64,000 nt of DNA from Nitrospirota bacterium (GTDB lineage: Bacteria; Nitrospirota; Nitrospiria; Nitrospirales; Nitrospiraceae): the NCBI GenBank assembly GCA_030684575.1, contig JAUXVD010000008.1, forward strand, positions 558,001-622,000. The letters run 5' to 3'. The notes under the pieces are model-generated. The model did no database searches. It was not told the origin of the DNA and saw only the letters and a program-made list of their open reading frames with translations. Within the stretch, counting starts at the first letter, position 1. Each line of letters opens with the position of its first letter. Shown one piece after another: positions 46,327-55,344 of the stretch. A program made the position numbers and the translations under genes.

Positions 46327-47084
46327 AGATTCTGTCGATCGCGCTGAATACATTCCGGGAAAACCTGCGGGATAAGTTGCTCTATAATCTGTTGGTGTTT
46401 GCCCTGCTCATGATCGGTAGCTCGGTGCTCCTGTCACGGCTCACCTTGGGAGAGTTCCACCGGCTCATCCTGGATCTTGGGCTCGGGAGTATTAATTTCT
46501 TCGGGGTGTTGATTGCGATATTTGTCGGGATCGGACTGGTGAGCAAGGAGATTGAAAAGAAGACCATCTATACGATTGTGTCCAAGCCAGTGGCGCGTTA
46601 CCAATTTCTGCTCGGGAAATATCTTGGGCTCACGATCACCCTATTCGTCAACACGGCGATTATGGCGCTGGGACTTTTGGTGGTGCTCTATGCCCAAGAG
46701 GTTCCCATCGAGGGGGTGCTCTTCAAGGCACTGGCGCTGATTTTTGTCGAGTTCATGGTGGTCACGGCGGTCGCCCTCCTGTTTTCCACGTTTACGAGCG
46801 CGACCCTGAGCGCCATCTTCACGCTGGCGCTGTATGTGATCGGACATCTCACGGCCGACCTGAAAACATTCGGGGCGAAGATGGATGGTCTCAGCCGGGG
46901 AATCCTGAACGGGATCTACTATCTCCTCCCAAACCTCGAGCGCTTCAACTTGAAGGGCCATGTCGTGCATCATCTGGAAGTCAGTGGCTCGGATCTGATG
47001 CTGATCGTCGCCTATGGAGCGGCATACACGGCGTTGCTCCTCTTCATGGCCAGCCTCATTTTTCAACGACGCGACTTCCGCTAA
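46323..47084 (+). CDS. ABC-2 transporter permease (PilI-like)
   Basis: A 253-residue inner-membrane protein starting at the ATG that overlaps the ATPase stop (ATGA). Six hydrophobic segments are visible (including LLYNLLVFALLMIGSSVLL, FGVLIAIFVGIGLV, ITLFVNTAIMALGLLVVL, LSAIFTLALYVIGHL and LMLIVAYGAAYTALLLF). The amphipathic start (ILSIALNTFRENLRDKLL) is the coupling-helix-containing N-terminus usual for ABC-2 permeases. It forms a complex with the preceding ATPase. Confidence 0.87.
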   Translation: MKILSIALNTFRENLRDKLLYNLLVFALLMIGSSVLLSRLTLGEFHRLILDLGLGSINFFGVLIAIFVGIGLVSKEIEKKTIYTIVSKPVARYQFLLGKYLGLTITLFVNTAIMALGLLVVLYAQEVPIEGVLFKALALIFVEFMVVTAVALLFSTFTSATLSAIFTLALYVIGHLTADLKTFGAKMDGLSRGILNGIYYLLPNLERFNLKGHVVHHLEVSGSDLMLIVAYGAAYTALLLFMASLIFQRRDFR

Positions 47085-47209
47085 GCCTGCCAGCCATCGG
47101 TTCTGATTCTCCTCTTGCATTATATTAAGGAGCAAGGTATTGAAGGGGAGTGTCGCGACTGCCTTGTTGGTCCTTCGTGCGTTGAAATTCATACGGGAGT
47201 GCCGCTTCG

Positions 47210-48328
47210 ATGAATGTGCCATTGCTTGATTTGAAAGCTCAGTTCCAGCCTCTCCGTGCTGAGATCATGGCGGAGCTAGAAACGGTCTGTGACGAGCAGG
47301 GATTTATCCTGGGGCCGCGCGTCGTGGCGTTCGAGGAATCCGTTGCCAAGTATATCGGGTCTCGTTACGCGATCGGCTGCGCCTCCGGGAGCGATGCGCT
47401 GTTGCTCTCCCTGATGGCTATGGGTGTGAAAGCCGGCGATGAGGTCATCACCGTCCCGTTCACATTTTTTGCCACGGCGGGCGCGATTTCACGATTGGGC
47501 GCGAAGCCGGTGTTTGTGGACATTCAGCCGGATACGTTCAACATCGACCCCAAGCTGATCGAGCAAGCGATCACACCTCGCACAAAAGCCATCATGCCCG
47601 TGCACCTCTTTGGGCAATGTGCGGACATGGCTGCGATCAACGAGATGGCCAAGCGGAAGAAGATCTACGTCATCGAAGATGCCTGCCAGGCCATCGGCGC
47701 CGGTCAGCAGGGGAAGCGTGCCGGGGTTCTCGGCGATACCGGTTGTTTCAGCTTCTTCCCTACAAAAAACTTAGGCGGGTTCGGCGATGGCGGTCTCATT
47801 ACGACCAACGACAAGACGCTTGCCGATTCCATGTCGATGCTCCGTGTGCATGGGAGTCAGGTCCGTTACCTCCATGAGGCGATCGGCATCAATAGCCGGC
47901 TGGACGCACTCCAGGCAGCCGTGCTCCAGATCAAATTGAAGTATCTCGACCAATGGACCGAGGGGCGCCGCCGGAACGCCGAACGGTATCAGCAGTTGTT
48001 CGCCAGAACGAAACATACGGATCGAGTGACGCTGCCACCTACGGCGCCAGGAAATTTCCATGTCTATAACCAGTTTACGGTGCGAGTCCAGAAGCGCGAC
48101 GAGTTGCGCACCTTCTTGAAAGAGAAGGGGGTCGGCACGGAAGTGTACTACCCGCTTCCAATGCACCTCCAACAGTGTTATCGCGATTTAGGTCATCAGA
48201 AGGGATCGTTCCCTCTCTCAGAGCAGGCGGCTGAAGAGGTGATGTCGCTTCCAATCTATGCCGAACTGACGGAAGCGCAGCAGGTTTACGTGGTTGAGAT
48301 GATTGCAGAGTTCTATCGGCGCGCCTAG
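47210..48328 (+). CDS. DegT/DnrJ/EryC1 sugar aminotransferase
   Basis: A 372-residue PLP enzyme that transfers an amino group to a nucleotide-linked keto-sugar for surface polysaccharide. The PLP lysine is in SFFPTKNLGGFGDGG; other conserved blocks are SGSDALLLSLMAMGV, VPFTFFATAGAI, EDACQAIGA and INSRLDALQAAVL. It resembles WbpE/WlbC-type aminotransferases (UDP-3-keto-GlcNAcA), but the sugar cannot be fixed from sequence. No other polysaccharide gene is next to it. Palindromic element B starts at the base after its stop. Confidence 0.9.
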   Translation: MNVPLLDLKAQFQPLRAEIMAELETVCDEQGFILGPRVVAFEESVAKYIGSRYAIGCASGSDALLLSLMAMGVKAGDEVITVPFTFFATAGAISRLGAKPVFVDIQPDTFNIDPKLIEQAITPRTKAIMPVHLFGQCADMAAINEMAKRKKIYVIEDACQAIGAGQQGKRAGVLGDTGCFSFFPTKNLGGFGDGGLITTNDKTLADSMSMLRVHGSQVRYLHEAIGINSRLDALQAAVLQIKLKYLDQWTEGRRRNAERYQQLFARTKHTDRVTLPPTAPGNFHVYNQFTVRVQKRDELRTFLKEKGVGTEVYYPLPMHLQQCYRDLGHQKGSFPLSEQAAEEVMSLPIYAELTEAQQVYVVEMIAEFYRRA

Positions 48329-48454
48329 CAGGATGCTGAAACAGTCCACCAGCGGCGTTCTCGGCTCGCAAGAATCCTCAACGTACCCCTGAGGGTACGC
48401 CTCCGGTTCTTGCTCCGCCTGCGGCCTTGCTGGATGGACTTTTTGAGCATCCTG
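48329..48454 (+). repeat. Palindromic intergenic element, copy B
   Basis: The 126-bp element abuts the aminotransferase stop. Its ends, caggatgctgaaacagtcc and ggactttttgagcatcctg, are inverted (17 of 19 match). The inner hairpin is CGTACCC-CTGA-GGGTACG. In copy A the same stem is CGTAGCC/GGCTACG, so a G:C pair has become C:G on both arms: a compensatory change that supports a real stem. The block CTGCGGCCTTGCTGGATG is shared with copies A and C. Confidence 0.82.
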
Positions 48455-48548
48455 TGAGAACGGAGCGACATGGATAGATTGGATCTCTATCTCGTCTCGA
48501 CCGTCCCGCCAGTCGCGCTTGACTACCCTGCCAGAGAAGGAGGCCATG

Positions 48549-49547
48549 ATGAGGTCAATGACGTGGGCAGTCCTGTGCGTCGTATCTTTGATCTGGAGCC
48601 CGATGGCCATTGCCAAGGATTTATCGCCTCGAGAGATTTATGAGCAGGCGTCGCCGGCCGTGGTGATGGTGATGGGGTATGCGGATGGCGGCAGGAAGGG
48701 GAGTGGCGGAACCGGTTCGATCATTCAGGCGGACGGATTGGTCCTGACGAATGCCCATGTGGTGATCGAAGAGCAGACAGGGAAACCGTTCGCCCGCCTA
48801 TCTGTTTTTCTCAAGCCGGCCAGGGTCACGGGCGATTCCAAGAGCGATCTTTCCCGGATGGTCCGCGCCAAGGTCGTGGCCTATTCGCAACCATTAGACC
48901 TGGCCCTGTTGAAGCTCGAAGGTGTGACCGAAGTGCTCCCTGTCGTCGATGTCAGTGAGTCAGGCCAGGCGAGGATCGGGGATCATGTGGTCGCGATTGG
49001 CCATCCTGAACAGGGTGGACTGTGGACACTCACCACAGGCGTGATTAGCGCCGAGGTTGATAATTTCAATGGGGTCAGGGGAAAACACGTCTTTCAAACG
49101 GAGACAGGGCTGAATCGTGGCAATTCAGGTGGTCCATTGCTCGATGGTGAGGGGCATATGGTCGGGGTGAATACGGCGATTGCTCGTGTTGCCTCTGACG
49201 GCCTTCCGATCACGAGTATTAGTTTTTCGCTGAAGTCGAGTGTGGCGACGCAATGGTTGCGGGAACAGGGCGTGGGGGGACGAGCTGGACGAGGGACGCC
49301 GCTGCCAAGCGGACAGATGCAGCCTGCGACCGACCAACCATCTGCCCCGTCGGTGCAGCCACAAACCAAACCAGTCCGGCCTCTTCAGCTTGACTTGCCG
49401 CTCAAGCAGACCATGAAGCCGGAAGTGATTCAGCCGGCACCGGTTCGTCCCTACAACCTCGATGAGTTGGTTAGCGATCGTGCGAAGGCGGAAGCCGACC
49501 TCGACAGCATGATGTCGGAGATGCGTGGACGGATGAAGGGGAGATAA
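48549..49547 (+). CDS. Secreted trypsin-like serine protease (S1C, no PDZ)
   Basis: A 332-residue exported protease. The ATG at 48549 has AAGGAGG at the right distance; 48546 is too close to it. A signal peptide (about 1-22, cut after MAIA) precedes a chymotrypsin-fold domain. The catalytic triad is readable: His in TNAHVVIEE, Asp in PLDLALLKL, Ser in GNSGGPLLDGEG. Unlike DegP/HtrA there is no PDZ domain; instead the last ~90 residues are Pro/Gln-rich and end in a charged helix (DELVSDRAKAEADLDSMMSEM). It probably acts in periplasmic quality control. Confidence 0.9.
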   Translation: MRSMTWAVLCVVSLIWSPMAIAKDLSPREIYEQASPAVVMVMGYADGGRKGSGGTGSIIQADGLVLTNAHVVIEEQTGKPFARLSVFLKPARVTGDSKSDLSRMVRAKVVAYSQPLDLALLKLEGVTEVLPVVDVSESGQARIGDHVVAIGHPEQGGLWTLTTGVISAEVDNFNGVRGKHVFQTETGLNRGNSGGPLLDGEGHMVGVNTAIARVASDGLPITSISFSLKSSVATQWLREQGVGGRAGRGTPLPSGQMQPATDQPSAPSVQPQTKPVRPLQLDLPLKQTMKPEVIQPAPVRPYNLDELVSDRAKAEADLDSMMSEMRGRMKGR

Positions 49548-49580
49548 GCGCGAGAGAGATCTGTGCGTAATGAGTACAGT

Positions 49581-49613
49581 CTGTGCGCCCGGCACGACAT
49601 GCCGAACGCACAG
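49581..49613. terminator. Interrupted hairpin between convergent genes
   Basis: CTGTGCG pairs with CGCACAG and, after a 2-nt internal bulge on each side, CGGCA pairs with TGCCG. It lies in the 126-bp gap where the protease gene and ilvD converge, and may end transcription in both directions. Confidence 0.5.
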
Positions 49614-49673
49614 GCTGTGAACTGATAACCTTGTACTGCTAGCCGAATAATCCAGCCGCGACCTTGTTCATTC

Positions 49674-51347
49674 CTACGTGGTGATCGCCCCTTCCGACGC
49701 AGAGGAGACATGCCGCGCATACTTGCCCATGACGCCTGAGGTGTAGCGTGGCGCTGGCTGTTTGACCTTCTTGAGCCTGGCCTTGATCTCTTTCTGTGAA
49801 ACCTCCAGGGTCAGCGTTCGTTTGGCAATATCGAAGGCGATCATATCGCCGTTCTTCACGGCGCCGATCGGGCCGCCCTTGATGGCCTCCGGTGCGACAT
49901 GGCCTGCCATCAGCCCATGTGTGGCGCCGGAGAAGCGGCCATCGGTGAGGAGCGCAACGGAATCGCCCAAACCTGCCCCGACGATGGCCGCGGTCACGCC
50001 CAGCATTTCTCTCATGCCTGGGCCACCGGACGGGCCTTCGTAGCGAATCACTACGACATCGCCCGCTTTGATTTTTCGGGATTGCACGGCGGCAAAGGCA
50101 TCCTCTTCCCGATTGTAGACTTTCGCAGGGCCGCGGAATGTCATGATTGAATGTCCGGCCACCTTCAAAACGCAGCCATCTGGCGCAAGGTTCCCCTTTA
50201 AGATGACAAGCCCACCGGTTTTCTTGATGGGATTCGAGAGGGGCCGAAGCACTTGTTGGCCCGGAGTTTCCTTGGCGTCTTTGGCCTCTTCACCAATCGT
50301 TCGTCCGGTCACGGTCGGTTGGTTGGCATGCAGGATCCCGGCATCGAGCAGTCGTTTGGCGACCAAGGTGGTCCCTCCAGCTGCATACAGATCCGACGCG
50401 GTAAATCGTCCACCAGGCTTCAGGTCGGCGAGCAACGGCACCTTCCGATTGATCTTGTCGAAGTCGTCGATGCTCAACTTGATACCGGCTTCGCGTGCGA
50501 TGGCGAGTAGATGCAATACGGCATTCGTCGATCCGCCGGTGGTCGCGACCGCGGCAATGGCATTCTCCAGCGATTTCCGCGTGATGATCTGCTTGGGGCG
50601 CAGGTCTCGTTTGAGCAGATCCATGACCATCACGCCGCATTCGAAGGCCACGTCGTCTTTCTTTTGATCCATGGCCGGCACGCCATTCCGTCCCATCATC
50701 GAGATGCCGAGGAACTCGAAGGCGATCGCCATGGTATTGGCCGTGAACTGGCCTCCACAGGCGCCAGGGCCAGGGCAGGCATGGTCTTCGAGATCTTTGA
50801 GCTCGGCATCGCTCATCGTGCCGGCTGCATGTTTCCCGACCGCTTCGAATACGTCTTGAATGGTCACGTCATGACCTTGGAACTGGCCCGGCATGATCGA
50901 GCCGCCGTAGAGCATCACCGAGGGCAGGTTTAGGCGAGCGAGCGCCATCACGGTGCCTGGGATGGTCTTGTCGCAGCCGGAGAGTGCCACCACGCCGTCA
51001 AAGAGGTGTCCGCGAGCCACGAGTTCGATCGAGTCGGCAATCACTTCCCGGCTGATCAGCGAAGCCTTCATCCCTTCGGTGCCCATCGAAATGCCGTCCG
51101 ACACGGCGATCGTGTTGTATTCGACGGGGGTGCCGCCTGCGGCTCTGATGCCGGCCTTCACCCGCTCCGACAATCGGCGCAGGTGGAAGTTGCAGGGCAT
51201 AACCTCGATCCAGGTATTGGCGACGCCGATGATCGGACGAGACAGGTCCTCATCGGTAAATCCCACGGCTTTCATCATGGCGCGGGCCGGTGCCCGATCG
51301 GGCCCGGCTAGCAAATTGCGGCTTATCAGTTTCAACTCTTTCGGCAT
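49674..51347 (-). CDS. ilvD: Dihydroxy-acid dehydratase
   Basis: Dehydrates dihydroxyisovalerate and dihydroxymethylvalerate in valine and isoleucine synthesis, using an Fe-S cluster. The 557 residues are typical. The cluster cysteines lie in SGCDKTIPG and [14 protein letters not shown]; the catalytic region [14 protein letters not shown] near the C-terminus and the Lys-containing TRKSLENAI block are present. No other ilv or leu gene is adjacent. It is followed upstream (higher coordinates) by a PepSY gene 7 bases away on the same strand, probably read-through rather than a functional link. Confidence 0.97.
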   Translation of the reverse strand: MPKELKLISRNLLAGPDRAPARAMMKAVGFTDEDLSRPIIGVANTWIEVMPCNFHLRRLSERVKAGIRAAGGTPVEYNTIAVSDGISMGTEGMKASLISREVIADSIELVARGHLFDGVVALSGCDKTIPGTVMALARLNLPSVMLYGGSIMPGQFQGHDVTIQDVFEAVGKHAAGTMSDAELKDLEDHACPGPGACGGQFTANTMAIAFEFLGISMMGRNGVPAMDQKKDDVAFECGVMVMDLLKRDLRPKQIITRKSLENAIAAVATTGGSTNAVLHLLAIAREAGIKLSIDDFDKINRKVPLLADLKPGGRFTASDLYAAGGTTLVAKRLLDAGILHANQPTVTGRTIGEEAKDAKETPGQQVLRPLSNPIKKTGGLVILKGNLAPDGCVLKVAGHSIMTFRGPAKVYNREEDAFAAVQSRKIKAGDVVVIRYEGPSGGPGMREMLGVTAAIVGAGLGDSVALLTDGRFSGATHGLMAGHVAPEAIKGGPIGAVKNGDMIAFDIAKRTLTLEVSQKEIKARLKKVKQPAPRYTSGVMGKYARHVSSASEGAITT

Positions 51348-51354
51348 GGCGTAA

Positions 51355-51693
51355 CTACTTTCCTTTCTTGCCTTCTTTTTTCTTCTCGTCCTTCTTCGCT
51401 TCCGTATCGATCACGGTGCCGGTGGCGGCGTCGATGTGGACTTCCGTGACATTTCCATCCGCGCCAAGGACCTCAACTTCCCAGATGGTCTTATCATGTT
51501 TCTTTTCGAGTTCTGCTTCGACGACCGTTCCCGGCACTTTCTCAGAGGCGGTCTTGATCGCCTGCTCGATGGTCACTTTCGCATCCTTGACGAGGTCCGT
51601 GACCTTGGCGTCCTTGCCGTCAGCCCAAGCTGTGGATCCCACCGCGAACAATATCCCCACGACGCCCGCTGAGATAATTCCCAATGTTCTCAT
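51355..51693 (-). CDS. Secreted PepSY-domain protein
   Basis: A 112-residue exported protein with AAGGAGG before its start. A signal peptide covers about 1-25 (cut after AWA). The PepSY domain ([31 protein letters not shown], shown in two parts in the sequence, followed by [23 protein letters not shown]) is intact, followed by a lysine-rich tail. PepSY proteins often inhibit periplasmic proteases; a secreted serine protease is encoded 2 kb away, but a link is only inferred. Element C and a Spy-like gene lie upstream. Confidence 0.88.
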   Translation of the reverse strand: MRTLGIISAGVVGILFAVGSTAWADGKDAKVTDLVKDAKVTIEQAIKTASEKVPGTVVEAELEKKHDKTIWEVEVLGADGNVTEVHIDAATGTVIDTEAKKDEKKKEGKKGK

Positions 51694-51732
51694 GCTGCAC
51701 CTCCTTGGTGGATCACCCGGTTGCCTGCTCGT

Positions 51733-51853
51733 CGGCTGTTGAAACAGTCCGCCGGCTTCGTTCTCGCATCGCTCAGAGGCTCAACGTACCGAAGCGTACG
51801 CCTCGCCCCTTCGTTCGCTGCGGCCTTGCCGGACGGCCTTTTTGAACAGCCTG
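51733..51853 (+). repeat. Palindromic intergenic element, copy C
   Basis: The ends cggctgttgaaacagtcc and ggcctttttgaacagcctg are inverted. The inner hairpin is shortened to CGTAC/GTACG with a 6-nt loop, and the block CTGCGGCCTTGCCGGACG is shared with copies A and B. It lies 26 bases 3' of the Spy-like gene (minus strand) and ahead of the PepSY gene. Confidence 0.78.
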
Positions 51854-51879
51854 CACATGCGTGCCCTTCCTGCTCTGAA

Positions 51880-52500
51880 CTACTGTACTTTCATGCTCGC
51901 TGGAGGTGCCGGATGAGCTGCATCGCCGCTCTTGTGCGGGTTGCTTTTCATGGCGCCGCCATGGGGGCTGCCGTAACCCTTGCTGTCCCCCTTATGCTGC
52001 TGCATCACCTTGTCATGCTCGGCCTTCTCCTTGGTGCGCTGCTCCGGAGTCAAGAGGGCGAGCACATCCCGTTTGGCCTTGATGGCGGTCATGCGCAAGC
52101 CGGCCTGCAGATCACCGCTCTGCTTCAACTTGGCTTCGATCGCTCCCAAATCGGACTTTTCATCCTCGGTCAAGGCCTTTAACTCGCGCTCCGCCACCTG
52201 AATATCGGCCTCGCTCTTAATGCGAGTCTTGTCCAGGTTGAGTTGCATGTCCTTGAGTTTTGCCACTTGCTCCGCCGTCAACCCGATTTCCTTTTCGTGC
52301 TTGAGCAGATGCCGGATCAGATGGCCGGTGCTGTTGTGCATCATGCCCGCGCCATGTCCCCCCATCGAACCATGTCCGCCTTCGGCATGGCCTTCCTTAC
52401 CGTAGCCTGGCTCGTTAGCCCAGACCCCGTTCACCCCAACGGTGAGGGCGAAAATGGATGCGAGACCGAATGTTGCGATCGTCCCTGTGCTCCGCGTCAT
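51880..52500 (-). CDS. Spy/CpxP-like periplasmic protein
   Basis: A 206-residue exported protein. The signal peptide covers about 1-28 (cut after VWA). A His/Gly-rich stretch (EGHAEGGHGSMGGHGAGMMH) follows, then the helical Spy body with its two LTPEQ-like motifs (IGLTAEQVAKLKDMQ and LALLTPEQRTKEKAEHDK) and a His/Pro/Ser-rich tail. Spy/CpxP proteins are envelope-stress chaperones or metal-responsive sensors (also CnrX/ZraP types); the histidines at both ends favour metal binding. It is on the same strand as marC and dnaJ, 51 bases beyond marC. Confidence 0.83.
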   Translation of the reverse strand: MTRSTGTIATFGLASIFALTVGVNGVWANEPGYGKEGHAEGGHGSMGGHGAGMMHNSTGHLIRHLLKHEKEIGLTAEQVAKLKDMQLNLDKTRIKSEADIQVAERELKALTEDEKSDLGAIEAKLKQSGDLQAGLRMTAIKAKRDVLALLTPEQRTKEKAEHDKVMQQHKGDSKGYGSPHGGAMKSNPHKSGDAAHPAPPASMKVQ

Positions 52501-52551
52501 GAAGACCTCCTTAGGTTGAACCGATATGAAAACATGAAAAATGTCTTTTGC

Positions 52552-53187
52552 CTATTGCCCCAGTAACCCCTGCTCGCTTTTGAGTCCATTGAAGAGGAAC
52601 TGTACCGCCAGGGCCGCCAGCACCAGCCCCATCAAGCGCGTGATAATTTTCTCAACGATCGGACTCATCCACTTCGCACTGGAGGCTCCGATGGCCAAGG
52701 TGATGTAGCTTGCCAGACCGACCAAGACAACGCAAGCCAACAACATGCCCCGTTGAGCCCAGGAGACCGCCTGCGCTTCCAGTAGAATCACGGTCGATAT
52801 TGCAGCAGGGCCGGCCAACATCGGGACGGCCAGCGGCGTAATGGCAATGTCGTCTTTCGTCGTGCCTTCAGCCGTTTCGGCCGCCGTTTCCTGGACCGGA
52901 GACCGCTGTGCACGCAACATATCGAGGGCGACCAATAAGAGTACGAGTGCCCCGGCCACTTGGATGGCTGGGAGCGTGATTCCCAAGAGGGTAAAGAGCT
53001 GCTGGCCGATGAGCGCAAATCCCATCAAGATGCCGACGGCCACGAGGCAGGCGGTGCGAGCCATCTGAAGCCGGTGGCCGACCGAATCGCGTGCCGTCAT
53101 GGCCAAAAATGCCGGGACCGTGGCGATGGGATCGACGATGACAAAGAGAGAGCTGAACGACAAGACTGCGTATTCCGTGAGCGTCAT
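52552..53187 (-). CDS. MarC family inner-membrane protein
   Basis: A 211-residue protein with six hydrophobic segments of the MarC/UPF0056 family, for example SFSSLFVIVDPIATVPAFLAMT at the N-terminus and the repeat-related ITPLAVPMLAGPAAISTVILL in the second half. These are the two duplicated half-motifs of the family. Substrate unknown; early claims of a role in antibiotic resistance were not upheld. Its start overlaps the stop of the co-chaperone gene by four bases, so the two are translated together. Confidence 0.93.
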   Translation of the reverse strand: MTLTEYAVLSFSSLFVIVDPIATVPAFLAMTARDSVGHRLQMARTACLVAVGILMGFALIGQQLFTLLGITLPAIQVAGALVLLLVALDMLRAQRSPVQETAAETAEGTTKDDIAITPLAVPMLAGPAAISTVILLEAQAVSWAQRGMLLACVVLVGLASYITLAIGASSAKWMSPIVEKIITRLMGLVLAALAVQFLFNGLKSEQGLLGQ

Positions 53188-54212
53188 GGGTGCGATCGGC
53201 GGCGGGCCTGCGCGAGCAGTTCGGCTCGCGGATCCTGATGCTCGATGGCTCCAAGTTGGCCGTAGAGTGCGCGTTCCTCGTCGGTCATGGAGGGGGGCAT
53301 CACGATTTGAATGGTCAGGAAGAGATCGCCATGTCCGCCGGCTGCGGCAGGGAGGCCCTTGCCCTTGAGCCTGAGTTTGCTGTCAGCCCGACTGCCAGGC
53401 GGAACTTTCATTCGAACTGGTTCCATCAAGGTCGGGGCCATCACTTCAGCGCCCAAGGCCGCTTCCCAGGGGAAGACAGGGAGGGAGACATGAATGTCGC
53501 TCCCCTGCCGGCGAAAGACGTTATCCGGAGCGATCGTCACGCGCAGGTACAAATCGCCCGATTTGCCGCCGTTGGCGCCGGCCTGTCCTTTGCCGGCCAC
53601 GCGAACCCTTGTGCCATCCTGGACCCCGGCGGGGATGCGCACTTCGATGGTATTCGGTTGCAGCGTCGCGCCGTGCCCTTGGCAGGTCGGGCAGGTTCGC
53701 CCACGAAGGGCGCCGCTTCCGCGACAGGTGGTACAGGGCACGGGCTCTTGCAGGGTCATACGCTTCGTCACGCCGGTGAACACCTCGGCCAGCGTGAGCT
53801 GCACTTCCGTCTCAAGGTCTTCGCCCTGCATGGCAAAACCGCGACCAGTGCCGCCTCGCCCTCGCCCCTTGAACAGATTTTCGAAGATGTCGGAAAAACC
53901 TTCTCCGCCGGGCGCCTGGTTCTGGCCGAACCCCTGGGCTCCGGCCTGGCGGCGTGCCTGCTCATAGGCCTCGGCTTGCTCCCAGTTAGCGCCATGCTGA
54001 TCGTATTTTTTGCGTTTATCCGGATCGCCCAGGACTTCATGCGCCGCGTTCAGTTCTTTGAACTTCTTCTCCATCTCGGACTTCTTTGAACCGCTGTGGA
54101 GATCGGGATGGACCTGACGGGCGAGACGGCGATAGGCTTTTTTAATGTCATCTGCTGAGGCAGATTTAGGGAGTCCGAGCACCTGGTAGTAGTCGCGTTC
54201 TGTGGTTGCCAT
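53184..54212 (-). CDS. DnaJ-family co-chaperone with half zinc finger
   Basis: A 342-residue co-chaperone. The J domain (about 5-72) has the essential HPD at 35-37 and ends with KKYDQHG. A Gly-rich linker follows. The zinc region holds only two CxxC motifs (C160/C163 and C174/C177) instead of the four of DnaJ, enough for one zinc site. The two C-terminal substrate domains follow (IEVRIPAGVQDGTRVRVAGKG, LRVTIAPDNVFRRQGSDIHV, LKLRLKGKGLP-like). CbpA has no zinc region at all, so this protein lies between DnaJ and CbpA types. No dnaK or grpE is adjacent. Confidence 0.92.
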   Translation of the reverse strand: MATTERDYYQVLGLPKSASADDIKKAYRRLARQVHPDLHSGSKKSEMEKKFKELNAAHEVLGDPDKRKKYDQHGANWEQAEAYEQARRQAGAQGFGQNQAPGGEGFSDIFENLFKGRGRGGTGRGFAMQGEDLETEVQLTLAEVFTGVTKRMTLQEPVPCTTCRGSGALRGRTCPTCQGHGATLQPNTIEVRIPAGVQDGTRVRVAGKGQAGANGGKSGDLYLRVTIAPDNVFRRQGSDIHVSLPVFPWEAALGAEVMAPTLMEPVRMKVPPGSRADSKLRLKGKGLPAAAGGHGDLFLTIQIVMPPSMTDEERALYGQLGAIEHQDPRAELLAQARRRSHP

Positions 54213-54241
54213 AGTTGTCGATCGAGCGTGATGGGTGACGG

Positions 54242-54332
54242 GTGATGAGTGATAGGCAAGCGAAATGACCGTCTAATGAAGGAAGTCGCTATGCAGGAAT
54301 GACCAACGCACCAGTCACTGATCACTCATCAC
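54242..54332. repeat. Self-complementary intergenic spacer
   Basis: gtgatgagtgat at 54242-54253 is a perfect inverted match to atcactcatcac at 54321-54332 (12 of 12), with additional partial copies of the same word on each side (gtgatgggtgacgg; tcactgatcactc). It sits between the TtuA-like gene and the co-chaperone gene, both on the minus strand. Confidence 0.6.
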
Positions 54333-54405
54333 TGTTTCTACAGCAGCTTACGGGGTCGATCAGGGCTTTTCAAGTACTGATGAAGGGTGCGGAGAGGTGT
54401 GTTTG

Positions 54406-55344
54406 TCACTGTGGGACGACGGTCTTTGCCCGCGCCATCATCTTGCAGTAGGAGCAGACTTCGGCTGTGGTGGGCTGGCTGCACGAGGTGCAGGGGTGGA
54501 GGACGGCCCGGTCCTTTTCCGTCATGGTTGTCGCCGTGGGCTGCTTCTTTTTTTGCTTCTCAAGAAATCCCCAATAGAACGTCTGTTTGGTGCCTGGCGA
54601 CTCGGTTTCCAAACGGTTCAAGACCTCCTTGTACTGGAGCGTCTTGGAGCCTTTGGCCATGGGGCATTCTTCGACGATGTAGTCGATCCGGTTCAAGACC
54701 GCATAGGCGGCCAGTTCCCGTTCAGAGAGCCGGTAGAGGGGTTTCACCTTTTTGGCAAAGCCTGCCACCGAGGCCGGTAACGAGGGACCCTGCTTATCGA
54801 GGTATTCTTCCTGCCAATGCAGCACGTTGCCCAGCAGTCTGGCCGCTTCGTCGTCGAGATTATGGCCCGTAGCCATGACATCGTATTCCTGCTCGATCGC
54901 CACGCGATTGAACTGGTACCGTTTGATCGTCCCACAGGTCGAACAGGTGGGGCGATGGATGAGCATGGCCAGTTCCTTGATCCCTGCGCCGGCTTCCTGT
55001 TCGACGGTGTGGAGATGCAGCTTGGCTCCATGGGAGGCGGCAACCGCCTCGGCGAATTTTGTCACCTTCGCATGCGACTGCTCAGAATAGGCCCCGATGC
55101 CGAGATTCACATAGAGCGCATCGGCCCGATAGCCCAGCTTGAGGAGAATGTCCCAGAGCGCCAGGCTGTCCTTCCCGCCTGACACGGCGACGAGAATCCG
55201 TTCCTCTTTGCCGAACATCCATTCCGACTTGATCGCCCGCGCCACCTGATCGTGCACGAAGCCATTGAAGCAGCCTTTGCAGAAGGCCGCATTGTGGCGG
55301 GGGAGGCCGATGACCGCTTTGGTTTTACATTTTGTGCAATTCAT
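54406..55344 (-). CDS. TtuA/Ncs6-type tRNA 2-thiolation enzyme
   Basis: A 312-residue sulfur transferase from the Met at 55344; an upstream frame from 55413 adds 23 residues with no family character, before the first zinc pair. The N-terminal zinc finger uses C3, C6, C22 and C25. The PP-loop SGGKDS is at 55-60. The central CSTC pair and the later cysteine in EECPMAKGSK are the ligands of the catalytic iron-sulfur cluster. A second zinc finger (HPCTSC and CSYC) closes the protein. This is the TtuA/CTU1 layout, which thiolates U54 or U34 of tRNA, rather than TtcA. It needs a sulfur-carrier protein not seen here. Confidence 0.88.
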   Translation of the reverse strand: MNCTKCKTKAVIGLPRHNAAFCKGCFNGFVHDQVARAIKSEWMFGKEERILVAVSGGKDSLALWDILLKLGYRADALYVNLGIGAYSEQSHAKVTKFAEAVAASHGAKLHLHTVEQEAGAGIKELAMLIHRPTCSTCGTIKRYQFNRVAIEQEYDVMATGHNLDDEAARLLGNVLHWQEEYLDKQGPSLPASVAGFAKKVKPLYRLSERELAAYAVLNRIDYIVEECPMAKGSKTLQYKEVLNRLETESPGTKQTFYWGFLEKQKKKQPTATTMTEKDRAVLHPCTSCSQPTTAEVCSYCKMMARAKTVVPQ

